64,000 nt of DNA, taken from Halanaerobium hydrogeniformans. GTDB lineage: Bacteria > Bacillota > Halanaerobiia > Halanaerobiales > Halanaerobiaceae. The translations under genes and the position numbers were made by a program. How positions within the stretch are numbered: position 1 is the first letter of the stretch; every line of letters starts with the position of its first letter. The stretch lies in assembly GCF_000166415.1 (NCBI RefSeq), contig NC_014654.1, positions 1,550,001 through 1,614,000 on the forward strand, written 5' to 3'. Positions 44,814 through 54,238 of the stretch are shown one piece after another. The notes under the pieces are model-generated. The model was not told the origin of the DNA. It did no database searches and saw only the letters and a list, made by a program, of their open reading frames with translations.

Positions 44814-46469
44814 TTATTCAAAAACTGCTCCTTTTGAAGCAGGTCCTACCAGTTTTGCATAGCGTTTTAAATAACCACTTACCTCAGGCAGATATGGGTT
44901 AACATTTTCCATCCTTGCCGCAAGTTCTTCTTCAGAAAGCTCAACTTCTAGAACAAAGTTATCCATATCGATATGGATAATATCTCCTTCTTCAATGGCA
45001 GCAATCGGTCCTCCTGCTGCAGCTTCTGGAGATACATGTCCTATCGCTGCTCCTTTGGTCGCCCCGGAAAATCTTCCATCGGTGATAAGAGCCACACTAT
45101 CATCAAGCCCCATTCCAGCTAAAGCTGAAGTAGGTGCCAGCATTTCTCTCATACCTGGCCCACCTTTAGGACCTTCATCTTTGATCACAACCACATCACC
45201 GGGAACGATTTCTCCGGCATTGATCGCTTTAATGGCAGCTTCTTCTCCCGAATAAACTCGAGCAGGTCCACGGTGTTCTTTCATCTTATCGGCAACTGCT
45301 GCTCTTTTAACAACAGAACCCTGAGGAGCAATATTACCCTTCAGGATAGCAAGTCCTCCCCTTTCATGATAGGGATTATCCAGGGGACGAATAATTTCAT
45401 GATCTATAAAGTTAATTGCTTTAAGATTTTCTTTTAAAGTTTTTCCACTTACAGTTAAAACATCACCATTAATTAAATCAGCTTCATAAAGTTCATTAAT
45501 TACTGCATGGATTCCACCAGCCTGATTTAAATCTTCCATATGGTTTAAACCTGCCGGGGTTAAACTGCAGATATGTGGTACTTTATCAGAGACCTCATTA
45601 AAGTGTTCTAGTTCTATCTCAACCCCTGCTTCATGGGCAATAGCCGGTAGATGCAGAGCTGTATTTGTAGAACAACCTAAAGCCATATCTACTGCAATTG
45701 CATTTTCAAAAGCATCTCTGGTTAAAATATCTGAAGGTTTAATATCTTCTTTAACTAAATGCATTACCGCTTTTCCAGCAGCTTTAGCCACCCTGATCCT
45801 ATCTGCATTAACAGCAGGAATTGTTCCATTACCCGGTAGGGCAATCCCTAATGCTTCAGCCATCGAGTTCATAGAATTTGCTGTAAACATCCCTGCACAT
45901 GATCCTGCACCTGGACAGGCTCTTTTTGAGATCAACTCAAGTTCTTCTTCATCCATTTTACCTGATACCACTGAACCTACTGCTTCAAAAACATTGTGTA
46001 AATCAATTGCTTCTCCACAGTGATTACCTGCTTTCATCGGTCCACCACTGATCACTATAGCCGGAATATCCAGTCTGGCTGCAGCCATCATCATCCCGGG
46101 AACGATCTTATCACAGTTGGGAACCAGCACAAGTCCATCAAGCTGATGTCCACTTACTACAGCTTCTACAGAATCAGCAATGATCTCCCGACTGGCCAGT
46201 GAAAACTTCATACCTTCATGACCCATCGCTATACCATCACAGACTCCAATAGTTGAAAATGATAGAGCAGTTCCTCCAGCTGCTGTTATACCGTGTTTGG
46301 CAGCTTTAGCAATGTCATCTAAGTGTTTATGCCCCGGTATTATATCATTGGCTGAATTGGCAATCCCGATCAGCGGTTTATCTATATCATCATCTGAGAG
46401 CCCCAATGCATAAAGTAAAGATCTATGGGGAGCTCTTTCTATACCTTTTTTTATCTTATCACTTCTCAT
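44814..46469 (-). CDS. ilvD: Dihydroxy-acid dehydratase
   Basis: Iron-sulfur enzyme that dehydrates dihydroxy acids to 2-keto acids in the third shared branched-chain step. The protein has [47 protein letters not shown], and the C-terminal [20 protein letters not shown]. The start is at ATG 46469 (MRSDKIKKG), behind AAGGAGG; the in-frame ATG at 46484 is upstream of that site. Length is 551 residues. Confidence 0.95.
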   Translation of the reverse strand: MRSDKIKKGIERAPHRSLLYALGLSDDDIDKPLIGIANSANDIIPGHKHLDDIAKAAKHGITAAGGTALSFSTIGVCDGIAMGHEGMKFSLASREIIADSVEAVVSGHQLDGLVLVPNCDKIVPGMMMAAARLDIPAIVISGGPMKAGNHCGEAIDLHNVFEAVGSVVSGKMDEEELELISKRACPGAGSCAGMFTANSMNSMAEALGIALPGNGTIPAVNADRIRVAKAAGKAVMHLVKEDIKPSDILTRDAFENAIAVDMALGCSTNTALHLPAIAHEAGVEIELEHFNEVSDKVPHICSLTPAGLNHMEDLNQAGGIHAVINELYEADLINGDVLTVSGKTLKENLKAINFIDHEIIRPLDNPYHERGGLAILKGNIAPQGSVVKRAAVADKMKEHRGPARVYSGEEAAIKAINAGEIVPGDVVVIKDEGPKGGPGMREMLAPTSALAGMGLDDSVALITDGRFSGATKGAAIGHVSPEAAAGGPIAAIEEGDIIHIDMDNFVLEVELSEEELAARMENVNPYLPEVSGYLKRYAKLVGPASKGAVFE

Positions 46470-46509
46470 TTTTTCCTCCTTCATCCTAACAAAAAATATA
46501 AAGAATTAT

Positions 46510-47391
46510 TTAGTCCTGATAAATTTCTTTACCGGTTGTATTGGCAATTTCTCTAAATCTGGCAATCAGTTTGGTAGTTTTACTACCTACTTTACCATCT
46601 CCAATCGCCCTTCCATCAACTTCTACTACAGGAATAACCTCTGCTGCAGTACCACTTAAAAAGCACTCATCAGCAATAAAGATATCATGTCTGGTAAAAA
46701 GCTCTTCTTTTACTTCTAAACCCATCTCTTCTGCTATTTCCAGCACAACCTCTCTTTTGGTTCCTTTTAAAATACCTGCATATTTAGGTGGGGTATAGAG
46801 GGTATTACCTTCGATAATGAAGATATTATCACCTGTACACTCTGCCACATAACCATCACTATTTAAAATAATGGCTTCTGGAGCTTCAGCTAAATTGGCC
46901 TCAATTCTGGCCATAATATTATTTAAATAATTTAAAGATTTTATTCTGGGATTAACCATCTCCGGCCCATTTCTCCGGGTTGGTACAGTTACCAGCTTAA
47001 GTCCTGTTTCATAAAGTTCTTCATCATAAAGCTGAATAGCACTGGCAATAATGACTACCGTAGCTTTAGGACATTTACGGGGATCTAAACCTAGATCTCC
47101 AACACCCCTTGAGACAACAACTCTTATGTAAGCATCTCTTAACTCATTGGCCCTGATAGTTTCTAAAATTGCTTCTTCCATCTCCTCAGGACTTAAAGGT
47201 ATATCTAACATAATAGTTTTAGCTGACTCATATAAGCGCTTTATATGGTCATCCAGCATAAATACTCTACCACTGTAGGCTCTAATCCCTTCAAAAATAC
47301 CATCACCATATAAAAAACCGTGATCAAAAACTGAAATCATTGCCTCATCTTCCGGAACTATTTCGCCGTCTAGATAAATATTTCTACTCAC
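46510..47391 (-). CDS. ilvE: Branched-chain amino acid aminotransferase
   Basis: Class IV PLP aminotransferase for the last step to Val, Leu and Ile. The 293 residues include VFDHGFLYGDGIFEGIRAY, RVVVSRGVGDLGLDP, the PLP lysine in NPRIKSLNYLNNIMARIEA, AIILNSDGYVAECTGDNIF and LSGTAAEVIPV. The start is GTG at 47391, behind AAGGAGGAC. The IS element begins about 50 bases upstream and may have displaced the native promoter. Confidence 0.95.
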   Translation of the reverse strand: MSRNIYLDGEIVPEDEAMISVFDHGFLYGDGIFEGIRAYSGRVFMLDDHIKRLYESAKTIMLDIPLSPEEMEEAILETIRANELRDAYIRVVVSRGVGDLGLDPRKCPKATVVIIASAIQLYDEELYETGLKLVTVPTRRNGPEMVNPRIKSLNYLNNIMARIEANLAEAPEAIILNSDGYVAECTGDNIFIIEGNTLYTPPKYAGILKGTKREVVLEIAEEMGLEVKEELFTRHDIFIADECFLSGTAAEVIPVVEVDGRAIGDGKVGSKTTKLIARFREIANTTGKEIYQD

Positions 47392-47436
47392 TGATCGTCC
47401 TCCTTAATATATAATAAATTGTTAGTCGTTTGTATA

Positions 47437-47444
47437 ATGTCTAA
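47437..47444. repeat. Left copy of candidate target-site duplication
   Basis: ATGTCTAA, repeated directly at 49050-49057 on the other side of the transposase gene. Confidence 0.5.
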
Positions 47445-47503
47445 GGCCCGAAATAACAGGGCTCATGACATAAATTTTTGGTGACTTCCTCCTTAAAATA
47501 TGG

Positions 47504-47509
47504 TATAAT
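47504..47509 (+). promoter_or_regulatory. Extended -10 promoter of the transposase
   Basis: TGGTATAAT has the TGn extension and a perfect TATAAT 49 bases before the start codon. No good -35 is seen at normal spacing. Confidence 0.55.
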
Positions 47510-47557
47510 ATAGTTAGAAATACTAAAAATACCACAAATCAAAAGGAGGAAATCATA

Positions 47558-48994
47558 ATGTCTTTTAATTCTAAAAAGCAATTGTCTTTCGGTGATCTTT
47601 ATGAACAGGCCAAAGATTGGGCTCAAAATGATAAACCTCAATTCCTTGAAATGCTCGACCAATATCTTGATTTATCTGAATTTATTCCTGACGGTTTCTA
47701 CAATGCTTACTACAAATATTTTGGTAGAAATAGAATTTACAGACTGGAATCAATGCTTTCTGCATTTATACTGCAAAAAATACTGGGTATTCCAACTCTT
47801 GTCCTTCTAATTAATATCTTAACTTTAAGCAGTGATTTAAAAGAATTCTGTGGTTTTAACTCTGTACCTGATATCTCTCAGTTTTCTCGTTTTAAGACAA
47901 AATTTGAAGATCATTTAGAAGACTTTTTCTATCACCTTGTTGATGTTACTGAACCTCTCTGCAGAAAAATTGATCCTTTAATGGCTGATCTTTTTATCTA
48001 TGATACAACTGGTTTTGAACCCTATGTGATTGAAAACAATCCTAAATACATAAATAATATTATTCGCAGACTTAAAAATATCTACAAAAATGATAAAAAT
48101 GTTAATATTTATGGTTTTGCGTATCAGTCTATGCCTTCTTCTGCTCAAGTTAATAATGAGATAAAACAACTCTATATTAACGGCCATTTTTGTTATGTCT
48201 ACAAAGCTGGTATTGTCACTAATGGTCTTGGAATTATCCGTCACATTTCTTTTTTTGATGATCAATTTAAAGATAATCACCCTGAAATACCTATTGAGAA
48301 AAAGACTGATTCACCTGATGAAGATAAATCTATTGGTGATTCAACTTCTTTAAAACCAGTTTTAGAAGATTATTTTAAACTTCACAGTAATCATCAATAT
48401 TCAACTTTTATCGCTGATTCAGCCTTTGACAGTTATCAAACTTATCCTTTTTTACTGAAAGATTTTGGTTTTGATAAAGCAGTCATACCACTTAATTTTA
48501 GAAACACTAAATCAAGTTTACCACAGCCAGAATACAATGAAAACGGCTGGCCTTTATGTCCTAAAGACTCTTCCTTACCAATGAAACCTAATGGTTGGTG
48601 TCGCGGTAAAAACCGCAGTCCCAGATTTAAGTTTGTCTGTCCTAAAATTAATCATAAGGGTGGTAAAAGAAACTGCTACTGTGAGAACCCCTGTACTGAC
48701 TCCAGTTACAGTAGAGTTATTTATACCTATCCTGACCAGGATTTAAGAACTTACCCTGGTATCATCAGAGATACAGATGATTGGATAAACCTCTACAGAA
48801 AACGAGGAGTAGTTGAACAGACAATTAACTATTTCAAAGATGCCATGGTTACTGGTAATTTAAAGACTCAGAACCTAAAAAGTGTTAAATCAGATGTTTT
48901 TCTAGCCGGAATCACTCAACTTTTAACATTAATTCTAGCTGATAAAATGGATAAACCAGAAAATATTAGATCTTTAAGATCACTAATTGCTTAG
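47558..48994 (+). CDS. DDE transposase (IS4/IS1182-like)
   Basis: A 478-residue transposase. The N-terminal region has the DUF772-like YFGRNRIYRLESMLSAFILQ. The first catalytic Asp is in LFIYDTTGFEPY, the second in STFIADSAFDSY, and the Glu in RKRGVVEQTINYFKDAM (the Y-x-x-R-x-x-x-E-x-x-x-x-x-x-K-type pattern). A Cys-rich insert (CPKDSS, CRGKN, CPKIN, CYCENPC) separates the second Asp from Glu. The start at ATG 47558 is behind AAAGGAGGAAATC. The closest IS family cannot be fixed without a database. Confidence 0.9.
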   Translation: MSFNSKKQLSFGDLYEQAKDWAQNDKPQFLEMLDQYLDLSEFIPDGFYNAYYKYFGRNRIYRLESMLSAFILQKILGIPTLVLLINILTLSSDLKEFCGFNSVPDISQFSRFKTKFEDHLEDFFYHLVDVTEPLCRKIDPLMADLFIYDTTGFEPYVIENNPKYINNIIRRLKNIYKNDKNVNIYGFAYQSMPSSAQVNNEIKQLYINGHFCYVYKAGIVTNGLGIIRHISFFDDQFKDNHPEIPIEKKTDSPDEDKSIGDSTSLKPVLEDYFKLHSNHQYSTFIADSAFDSYQTYPFLLKDFGFDKAVIPLNFRNTKSSLPQPEYNENGWPLCPKDSSLPMKPNGWCRGKNRSPRFKFVCPKINHKGGKRNCYCENPCTDSSYSRVIYTYPDQDLRTYPGIIRDTDDWINLYRKRGVVEQTINYFKDAMVTGNLKTQNLKSVKSDVFLAGITQLLTLILADKMDKPENIRSLRSLIA

Positions 48995-49021
48995 AATTCA
49001 AATCTTTTAATATCTTTTTTA

Positions 49022-49046
49022 AAACCTGTATTCATAGGTTTATTTT
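49022..49046 (+). terminator. Terminator after the transposase
   Basis: Stem AAACCT/AGGTTT followed by ATTTT at the right end of the IS. Confidence 0.55.
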
Positions 49047-49049
49047 GTC

Positions 49050-49057
49050 ATGTCTAA
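49050..49057. repeat. Right copy of candidate target-site duplication
   Basis: ATGTCTAA, same orientation as at 47437-47444. Confidence 0.5.
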
Positions 49058-49291
49058 TTTTATTAGAACATTTTCTTATTCAATTTTTAAATTCTTAAAA
49101 TTGAATTCAACCTACTATTACAGTTTTTCACTATTTTCTTTGCCTATTTTGCAAATACCTAATATAATAAATTGTAGATAAAAAGCTGCTCAATTTATGG
49201 ATAAATAAGAATAGCTACAGCATCTGCTATTATATATGTATTGCTTATAAATTATATAGTTAATTCGTTTAAATGTCAAGAATTAGCGGCA
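49058..49291. other. Intergenic stretch right of the IS, possible displaced ilvE promoter region
   Basis: No gene is seen. On the minus strand TTGAGC (49193-49188), an 18-base spacer and TATTAT (49169-49164) could be a promoter that originally served ilvE, now cut off by the IS. An AT-rich inverted repeat (TTCAATTTT/AAAATTGAA, about 49078-49105) also lies here. Confidence 0.4.
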
Positions 49292-49320
49292 GAAAAAAGC
49301 TCCCAAAAAACGGGAGCTTA
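49292..49320 (-). terminator. Terminator of the exported-protein gene
   Basis: On the minus strand AAGCTCCC/GGGAGCTT around GTTTTTT, followed by TTTT. It lies about 70 bases past the stop of the 49388-49960 gene. Confidence 0.85.
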
Positions 49321-49387
49321 AATTTTATAGTTATAGTATTTATTTTAAAATAATCTTAAGTAATTTTTTCTGTATTTAAGTAGTTAA

Positions 49388-49960
49388 TTATTCGCTTCCA
49401 CCTGTAAAAGAACCCCTCATCTCATAACCAACAAAATAGTAGTTGACTCTTAATTGATCTTCACTTAAAAGAACTCCATCATCAAATTCATCAATGTTCA
49501 TATTAAAGCGATTATAGCCAAAATATAAACTATTATCACTTTCTGTTTTGTAATCAAAGAAAATATTATATACTTTATGATCTACATCCCAATCATCACG
49601 CGAATCCCAATTAGGTACATAATCCATACTTAAGCGCATATAGAGATTATCCCTGATCCCTGTGTCTAAAGCAACATAGAAATTATTAATACTTTCATCT
49701 ACTAGATCAATTCCATAAATACCATCCTGCCTCATTTTAGGCTCTAGTCTCCCCACATTAGCTGTGAATCTGTAATCACCTTTATTTAGTTCTCCAGGAT
49801 CAAGTGGAACCAAATAATCCATCTGCCAGTCCGCATATATCAAACTTTTAGCTCCCAGCATCTGAGAAAATACCCTGTCTATACTATAAGCTGATATAAC
49901 CCCTGATACAAAAACTAATAGAATTAAAACTGTCCCCACTACAAGCAATCTTTTTCTCAT
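49388..49960 (-). CDS. Exported beta-strand-rich protein, possible small outer-membrane barrel
   Basis: A 190-residue protein I do not recognise. It has a clear signal peptide (MRKRLLVVGTVLILLVFVSG, cleavage probably near residue 24). The mature part alternates polar and aromatic residues in short strands: NNFYVALDTGIRDNLYMRLSMD, VYNIFFDYKT, SLYFGYNRFNMNI and LRVNYYFVGYEMRGSF, split by acidic turns. This pattern suggests a membrane beta-barrel or beta-sandwich at the outer membrane. It is transcribed divergently from the LuxR-type gene, which may regulate it. Confidence 0.72.
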   Translation of the reverse strand: MRKRLLVVGTVLILLVFVSGVISAYSIDRVFSQMLGAKSLIYADWQMDYLVPLDPGELNKGDYRFTANVGRLEPKMRQDGIYGIDLVDESINNFYVALDTGIRDNLYMRLSMDYVPNWDSRDDWDVDHKVYNIFFDYKTESDNSLYFGYNRFNMNIDEFDDGVLLSEDQLRVNYYFVGYEMRGSFTGGSE

Positions 49961-50076
49961 TGAATTTCCCTCCCATGCAGGATTATTTTGTACTTCCTAT
50001 AACTATATAATAATAATATCATTATCTTAGTTTAAAAAATATTACACTTTAGTATAATATTTGGGAGGATTTTAGT

Positions 50077-50844
50077 ATGCAGAGTCTGGAAAAAATAGAA
50101 TGGGAGAAAATATTTTCCTTTATAGTTAAAACAGGTCAAATTATGGATATAAATAAGTACTCCTATTATTTTATTAAAGAATTAAATAAACTGATACCAT
50201 TTTATGCAGCCAACTTCTTTCTTTATGAAAATGGTAATAAGGAATTAAAAGAACCCATCTGTTTTAATATCAGCAGCTCTGCTTTAAAAAATTACTATGA
50301 TTATTATTATAAACTTGATGATATCCGCAAAAGAGCTTTTGACAAACCAGAACCGATCAGAAGTACAGACCTGATGAATTACAAGAAGTGGATCAATACA
50401 GAATACTTCAATGATTTCCTCCAGGAGAATAATTTATTTTATTCCTGTGGTATAGATATTCACTTTAAAGATAGACTCCTGGGAACCATCAGCATCTTCA
50501 GACAAAAAAAAGAAGGAAATTTTGAATTAAAAGATTTAATGTATTTAAAATTAATTAGTCAGCACAGTGCAAATCATCTCTATAAATTATTTGTTATCCA
50601 CAAATTAAAAAGAGAAAATGAAATAAATAAAGAAAAGCTAATTAAAAAGAGCGGTAATCAATATAATTTAACAGATAGAGAAAAACAAGTATTAAAATTA
50701 ATAATCCAGGGTATGAGTAATCAAGAAATTGCCGCAGAACTCTTTATATCTATTAATACTGTCAAAAAACATATCAGCCATTTATTTAATAAATGTAAAG
50801 TAAGCAGCAGGATTGAGTTAATCCCGATGGTCTATAATATTTAA
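50077..50844 (+). CDS. LuxR-family transcriptional regulator with N-terminal sensor-like domain
   Basis: A 255-residue regulator. Residues about 1-185 resemble a GAF/autoinducer-binding alpha-beta fold (IPFYAANFFLYENG, FYSCGIDIHFKDRLLGTISIFRQ). Residues 193-255 are a LuxR/GerE helix-turn-helix: NLTDREKQVLKLIIQGMSNQ, EIAAELFISINTVKKHISHL. No receiver domain is present, so it probably senses a ligand. The start is behind GGGAGGATTTTAGT. It faces the pilQ end of the pilus operon tail to tail and is divergent from the exported protein gene. Confidence 0.88.
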   Translation: MQSLEKIEWEKIFSFIVKTGQIMDINKYSYYFIKELNKLIPFYAANFFLYENGNKELKEPICFNISSSALKNYYDYYYKLDDIRKRAFDKPEPIRSTDLMNYKKWINTEYFNDFLQENNLFYSCGIDIHFKDRLLGTISIFRQKKEGNFELKDLMYLKLISQHSANHLYKLFVIHKLKRENEINKEKLIKKSGNQYNLTDREKQVLKLIIQGMSNQEIAAELFISINTVKKHISHLFNKCKVSSRIELIPMVYNI

Positions 50845-50850
50845 CGTAAA

Positions 50851-50875
50851 AAGGCCGGGAATCCCGGCCTTTTTA
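50851..50875. terminator. Bidirectional terminator between luxR-type gene and pilQ
   Basis: AAAGGCCGGGA/TCCCGGCCTTT is a near-perfect palindrome with T-runs on both strands, serving the convergent regulator and pilus operon. Confidence 0.9.
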
Positions 50876-50890
50876 AAATATTTATATATT

Positions 50891-52780
50891 CTATTTGTTT
50901 TTATTTAATATTTCCTGTAATTCTTCTGGACTTAATTGTTGAAATTCTTTTTCTTCCTGTTTAGCTCTAAACTCTGCTAGAATTTCTTCTCTAGTTCTAG
51001 CTCTTTCAGAGAATACTTCAGCAACAGAATCATCATGAGCATCATTTTCATAATCTATTTCTTCTTCAGTAACAACTTCTGAGTCATCTACTACAGTAGT
51101 TTCTTCCTCAACTGGAACAGCTTCCTCTTCTAAACCAGTTCTTATCAAATGTTCTTCAGGCTCAATTTCTTCCCCATATTCTATAATTCTTGGAGTTACA
51201 AATATTATGAGTTCATTATGAGAACCCTCATTTCTTCTGCTTTTAAAGAGTTCGCCGATTATTGGAATATCACCAAGTAAAGGTATCTTGGTAATTACTC
51301 CATCTTGATCGGTCTGAATAAGTCCACCAATAGCCAGGGTTTCACCATCATTTAAGCGCAACATTGTTTCTACTTCTCTACTTCTTAATGCTGGTGGTGC
51401 TCCTGCAGCTGTAGTTACTTGGGTAAAACTACTAACTCTTGGTTTAATTGATAGCTCTATTTCTTTATTTTCTGTTATCCAGGGAGTAAACTCAATATCA
51501 ACTCCAGCTTCAGCATATTCAAACGTTTCTGTACGACTCCCATCATCATTAATTTCTACAACACGATAGGGAACTTCATCTAAAATAGCCATATTTGCTG
51601 TTTCTCCGTTTAAGGTCATTAATCTTGGATTTGCAAGAGTTTTAGAATCGCTGGTTTCATCTAAAGCTCTAAAGAATTCCGGCCAGGTTAAAGACAACTT
51701 ATCAGGTTGAGGTTCCCTGCTATCAGCTCTTCTATCAGTTATATGATCATCTTTAATAATTCTTAATTGACTTAAATCCCCCTCAATACCTAATTCTCTT
51801 AATCTACCTTCCGAAACTTCTTCTACTCTTGTTTCAATTACTACTTGCTGACGTGGAACATTTAACTGTTTAACAAGCTGTTCAACACTATCCAACCTAT
51901 TTTCAGGTCCATTAATTACAATTCTTTTTGTCTTGTTATTAACATGCAATCTAATATCTGGATAAAAGTTCTCTATAACCTCTTTTATTTGCTCTGTATC
52001 AACATAATCAACTCTAACATGACGAGTTCCTGGCTCTAAACTTTTATCATAGGTTTCTGCCATAGATATCGCTTCTGTAACGTCCTGCTCACTTCCAGTT
52101 AAAGTTAAAGTATCTGTAAGAGGGTTAGATCTAATCTCTAAATTAAAGTTAATTTGTCTTAATTTACCTTCTAAATCACCTAATTCAGCATTAAGAACCC
52201 TATAACTATCTGTATAACGCTCTATTATTTCTACTTCTTCTCCCGGTCTAACTTCTCTATCAGGATCAGCTGAAGAATCTAACCTGTTGATCATTTCTTT
52301 AACTTCTTCAACCCTTGATTCCTCACCTTTTAAAATAAACTGCCTTCTTACAGCATCTAATGTAATCTGAGTTTCCGGGAATATCTCTCTTACTATAACT
52401 GCAATATCATCAATATCCTGAGATCTAACAGATACAAACTCTGTTACAATATTGGCATATATTCTCTCAATTCTATCTGGTTCAGCTACAACTATAGTAT
52501 TATTATCCCATATATATGTTAAATCATTGGTTTGTGTTATTAAATCTAAAGCTTTTTGAAAAGATATATCCCTTAAATGAACAGATGTAGTTCCAGTTAC
52601 CGTGCTATCAGTAATAAGATTTACATCAGCTATATCAGCTATTGCTCTTAATACATCTGCTATCTGGGCATTTTGGAAGTTCATATTTTCTATCATACCT
52701 TCGGGTCCTGCTAAAACCCCAGTGGAAAAAACTAATATAAAAATTAGACTTAAAATTACAATTACTTTTTTATCTCTCAT
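50891..52780 (-). CDS. pilQ: Type IV pilus secretin PilQ
   Basis: Outer-membrane pore for the type IV pilus. The 629 residues include a signal peptide (1-24, ending VLAG). An STN/N0 domain has FQNAQIADVLRAIADIADVN, and two or more N1-like repeats follow (YANIVTEFVSVRSQDIDDIA, RHVRVDYVDTEQIKEVIENF). The secretin core shows EVSEGRLRELGIEGDLSQ, ANPRLMTLNGETANM, EAGVDIEFTPWI, LRSREVETMLRLNDGETLAI and KIPLLGDIPIIGELF. A long acidic tail follows residue 540. It resembles the secretin at 26311-27606 in its core and final residues. It overlaps pilP by 7 bases. Confidence 0.93.
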   Translation of the reverse strand: MRDKKVIVILSLIFILVFSTGVLAGPEGMIENMNFQNAQIADVLRAIADIADVNLITDSTVTGTTSVHLRDISFQKALDLITQTNDLTYIWDNNTIVVAEPDRIERIYANIVTEFVSVRSQDIDDIAVIVREIFPETQITLDAVRRQFILKGEESRVEEVKEMINRLDSSADPDREVRPGEEVEIIERYTDSYRVLNAELGDLEGKLRQINFNLEIRSNPLTDTLTLTGSEQDVTEAISMAETYDKSLEPGTRHVRVDYVDTEQIKEVIENFYPDIRLHVNNKTKRIVINGPENRLDSVEQLVKQLNVPRQQVVIETRVEEVSEGRLRELGIEGDLSQLRIIKDDHITDRRADSREPQPDKLSLTWPEFFRALDETSDSKTLANPRLMTLNGETANMAILDEVPYRVVEINDDGSRTETFEYAEAGVDIEFTPWITENKEIELSIKPRVSSFTQVTTAAGAPPALRSREVETMLRLNDGETLAIGGLIQTDQDGVITKIPLLGDIPIIGELFKSRRNEGSHNELIIFVTPRIIEYGEEIEPEEHLIRTGLEEEAVPVEEETTVVDDSEVVTEEEIDYENDAHDDSVAEVFSERARTREEILAEFRAKQEEKEFQQLSPEELQEILNKNK

Positions 52781-53186
52781 CTACTTCCCCTCCAATCTTT
52801 AACCGGAACCTAAACCCACGGTTTCTAACAATAACACTATCTCTCTCGATTGAAATTAATTCGTAACCATCTTTGCTGTAATAGCCTCGAACTAGCTCTA
52901 CTCGATCTCCAACATCAATCAAGGCTATTCTATCTGTACCACTGCTGATAATTCCATCTAAGTTAAATGGCAGCTCTCTCCTTATATCAGCAAAGGTTAT
53001 AACAGGTTCTGCAGGTCTCTCTTCTGCTTCTCTCTCTACCTGAATAACCGGTGATTCTACAAAAGGATTTCTAAATTCTTTTCCACTATATAGGTCTTTT
53101 TCATTTTCTTCAGCTAAGACAGAAAACGGTAAGCTAAAAATTAGAACAAAAGATAAAATTACTAAGATAATTATTTTTTTATTCAT
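52770..53186 (-). CDS. pilP: PilP-like pilus assembly protein
   Basis: A 138-residue exported or membrane-anchored protein: N-terminal hydrophobic segment (IIILVILSFVLIFSLPFSVLA), a linker with RNPFVESP (the PilP pattern R-x-P-F), then a small beta domain (LPFNLDGIISSGTDRIALIDVG). PilP links the PilNO ring to the secretin. The start at ATG 53186 is chosen because AGGAG lies upstream at good spacing; a TTG at 53195 is possible. It overlaps pilO and pilQ. Confidence 0.82.
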   Translation of the reverse strand: MNKKIIILVILSFVLIFSLPFSVLAEENEKDLYSGKEFRNPFVESPVIQVEREAEERPAEPVITFADIRRELPFNLDGIISSGTDRIALIDVGDRVELVRGYYSKDGYELISIERDSVIVRNRGFRFRLKIGGEVDER

Positions 53187-53730
53187 CTGCCTCAACTCCT
53201 AACCTTAATAGTTCTGGATCAACTAAACGATTATGATAGAGAGTATTCATTGAAAGTTGTACTCCATCATTACTTCGATTAATATTTACATCTCTAAACT
53301 CAAACCAGTAATTCCATTCTTTAAAATCTTCGAGAAGATTAACAGCTTCTCTGAAGCCGCCTCTAATTTGAACATTTATTTGAATAGCATTTTCTTGCAC
53401 CTGAGGTCTATATAAAACCAGATCTAAATTATTATCTCTAGCTGCTTCACGATAATCTATTAATAGATCTATCCTATCTTTTTCTACATAAACTCCTCTT
53501 TCAGCTAATTCATCCAGTATTGCTAAATATTCTTCTTTTATTTCTGGTAAGCGTTCAGCATAACTAATTGCTACATTTAAACGGTTACTCCTTTCATCTC
53601 TGCGCCTTTCTAAAGCGGCAATTTCTTCAGTTAAGGGAGTATAGAAATAAAAGTAATAAATTGCTCCTAAGGCAATTATAAAAACCAAAAGAAGGAGAAC
53701 TTTTTCTCTTCTACTTAAATTATTTAACAT
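53179..53730 (-). CDS. pilO: PilO-like inner-membrane protein
   Basis: A 183-residue bitopic protein: cytoplasmic start LNNLSRREKVLLL, transmembrane helix about 12-29, PLTEEIAALERRRDERSNRL coiled coil, and a periplasmic ferredoxin-like domain with IQINVQIRGGFREAVNLLEDF. The last segment is a close match to PilO. The start is ATG 53730 behind GGGAG; an upstream in-frame TTG-type start would run into pilN. Confidence 0.86.
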   Translation of the reverse strand: MLNNLSRREKVLLLLVFIIALGAIYYFYFYTPLTEEIAALERRRDERSNRLNVAISYAERLPEIKEEYLAILDELAERGVYVEKDRIDLLIDYREAARDNNLDLVLYRPQVQENAIQINVQIRGGFREAVNLLEDFKEWNYWFEFRDVNINRSNDGVQLSMNTLYHNRLVDPELLRLGVEADE

Positions 53731-53731
53731 C

Positions 53732-54238
53732 TTATTCTCCCTCCCCTTCAATATTTGCAATTATTGTAAAAATTACAGCATCTCTTTTTTCAATAGTGTT
53801 CAATACAACATTATAAAAATATGGTGAATCCTCTAAATCATTAATGAATTCTCTTAAATCTTCTGCTGCGGATGTAATTCCTCGAACATTAATTTCATTG
53901 TCATTTATTCTAAAATCATCAATTACTCCTCTAATTGGAACTAAATAACCCAAAGCTTCAATTGGTCTATCCCAATTATATCCAGGAACTGTTGGTGTTG
54001 CTCTCAATTCTTCAACTACTTGCTCATACTCCCTATACTCAGCTTCTAAAGGTAAATATATATCAAGCTGATTTTCTATAGAGGCTATTTCCTGTTCTAA
54101 AGTATTTCTTTCAGCAATTAAAGAATATTGCAAAAATACCACTACAAAGATTGGAATTAAGATTCCTAATACCATGGCTACCTGAAAGTAGTGAAATTGA
54201 AACCTGGTTTTTTCTTCTCGAATTAAATTAACTCTCAT
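53732..54238 (-). CDS. pilN: PilN-like inner-membrane protein
   Basis: A 168-residue bitopic protein whose cytoplasmic N-terminus MRVNLIREEK contains the conserved N-L-x-x-E PilM-binding motif. A transmembrane helix (VAMVLGILIPIFVVVFLQYSL) is followed by a coiled coil (EQEIASIENQLD) and an alpha/beta domain with NVRGITSAAEDLREFINDLE. It overlaps pilM by 11 bases and is followed two bases later by pilO. Confidence 0.87.
   Translation of the reverse strand: MRVNLIREEKTRFQFHYFQVAMVLGILIPIFVVVFLQYSLIAERNTLEQEIASIENQLDIYLPLEAEYREYEQVVEELRATPTVPGYNWDRPIEALGYLVPIRGVIDDFRINDNEINVRGITSAAEDLREFINDLEDSPYFYNVVLNTIEKRDAVIFTIIANIEGEGE

Larger units (their letters stand above)
47445..49049 (+). mobile_element. 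Insertion sequence with one DDE-type transposase
   Basis: About 1.6 kb with a single transposase gene, own promoter and own terminator, oriented opposite to the ilv genes. Flanking ATGTCTAA direct repeats suggest an eight-base target duplication. Terminal inverted repeats are weak: GAAATAA near the left end against AAAATAA at the right, or alternatively CATGACA (47464-47470) against TGTCATG (49046-49052). Exact ends are therefore uncertain. The transposase is uninterrupted, so the copy may be active. Confidence 0.78.
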
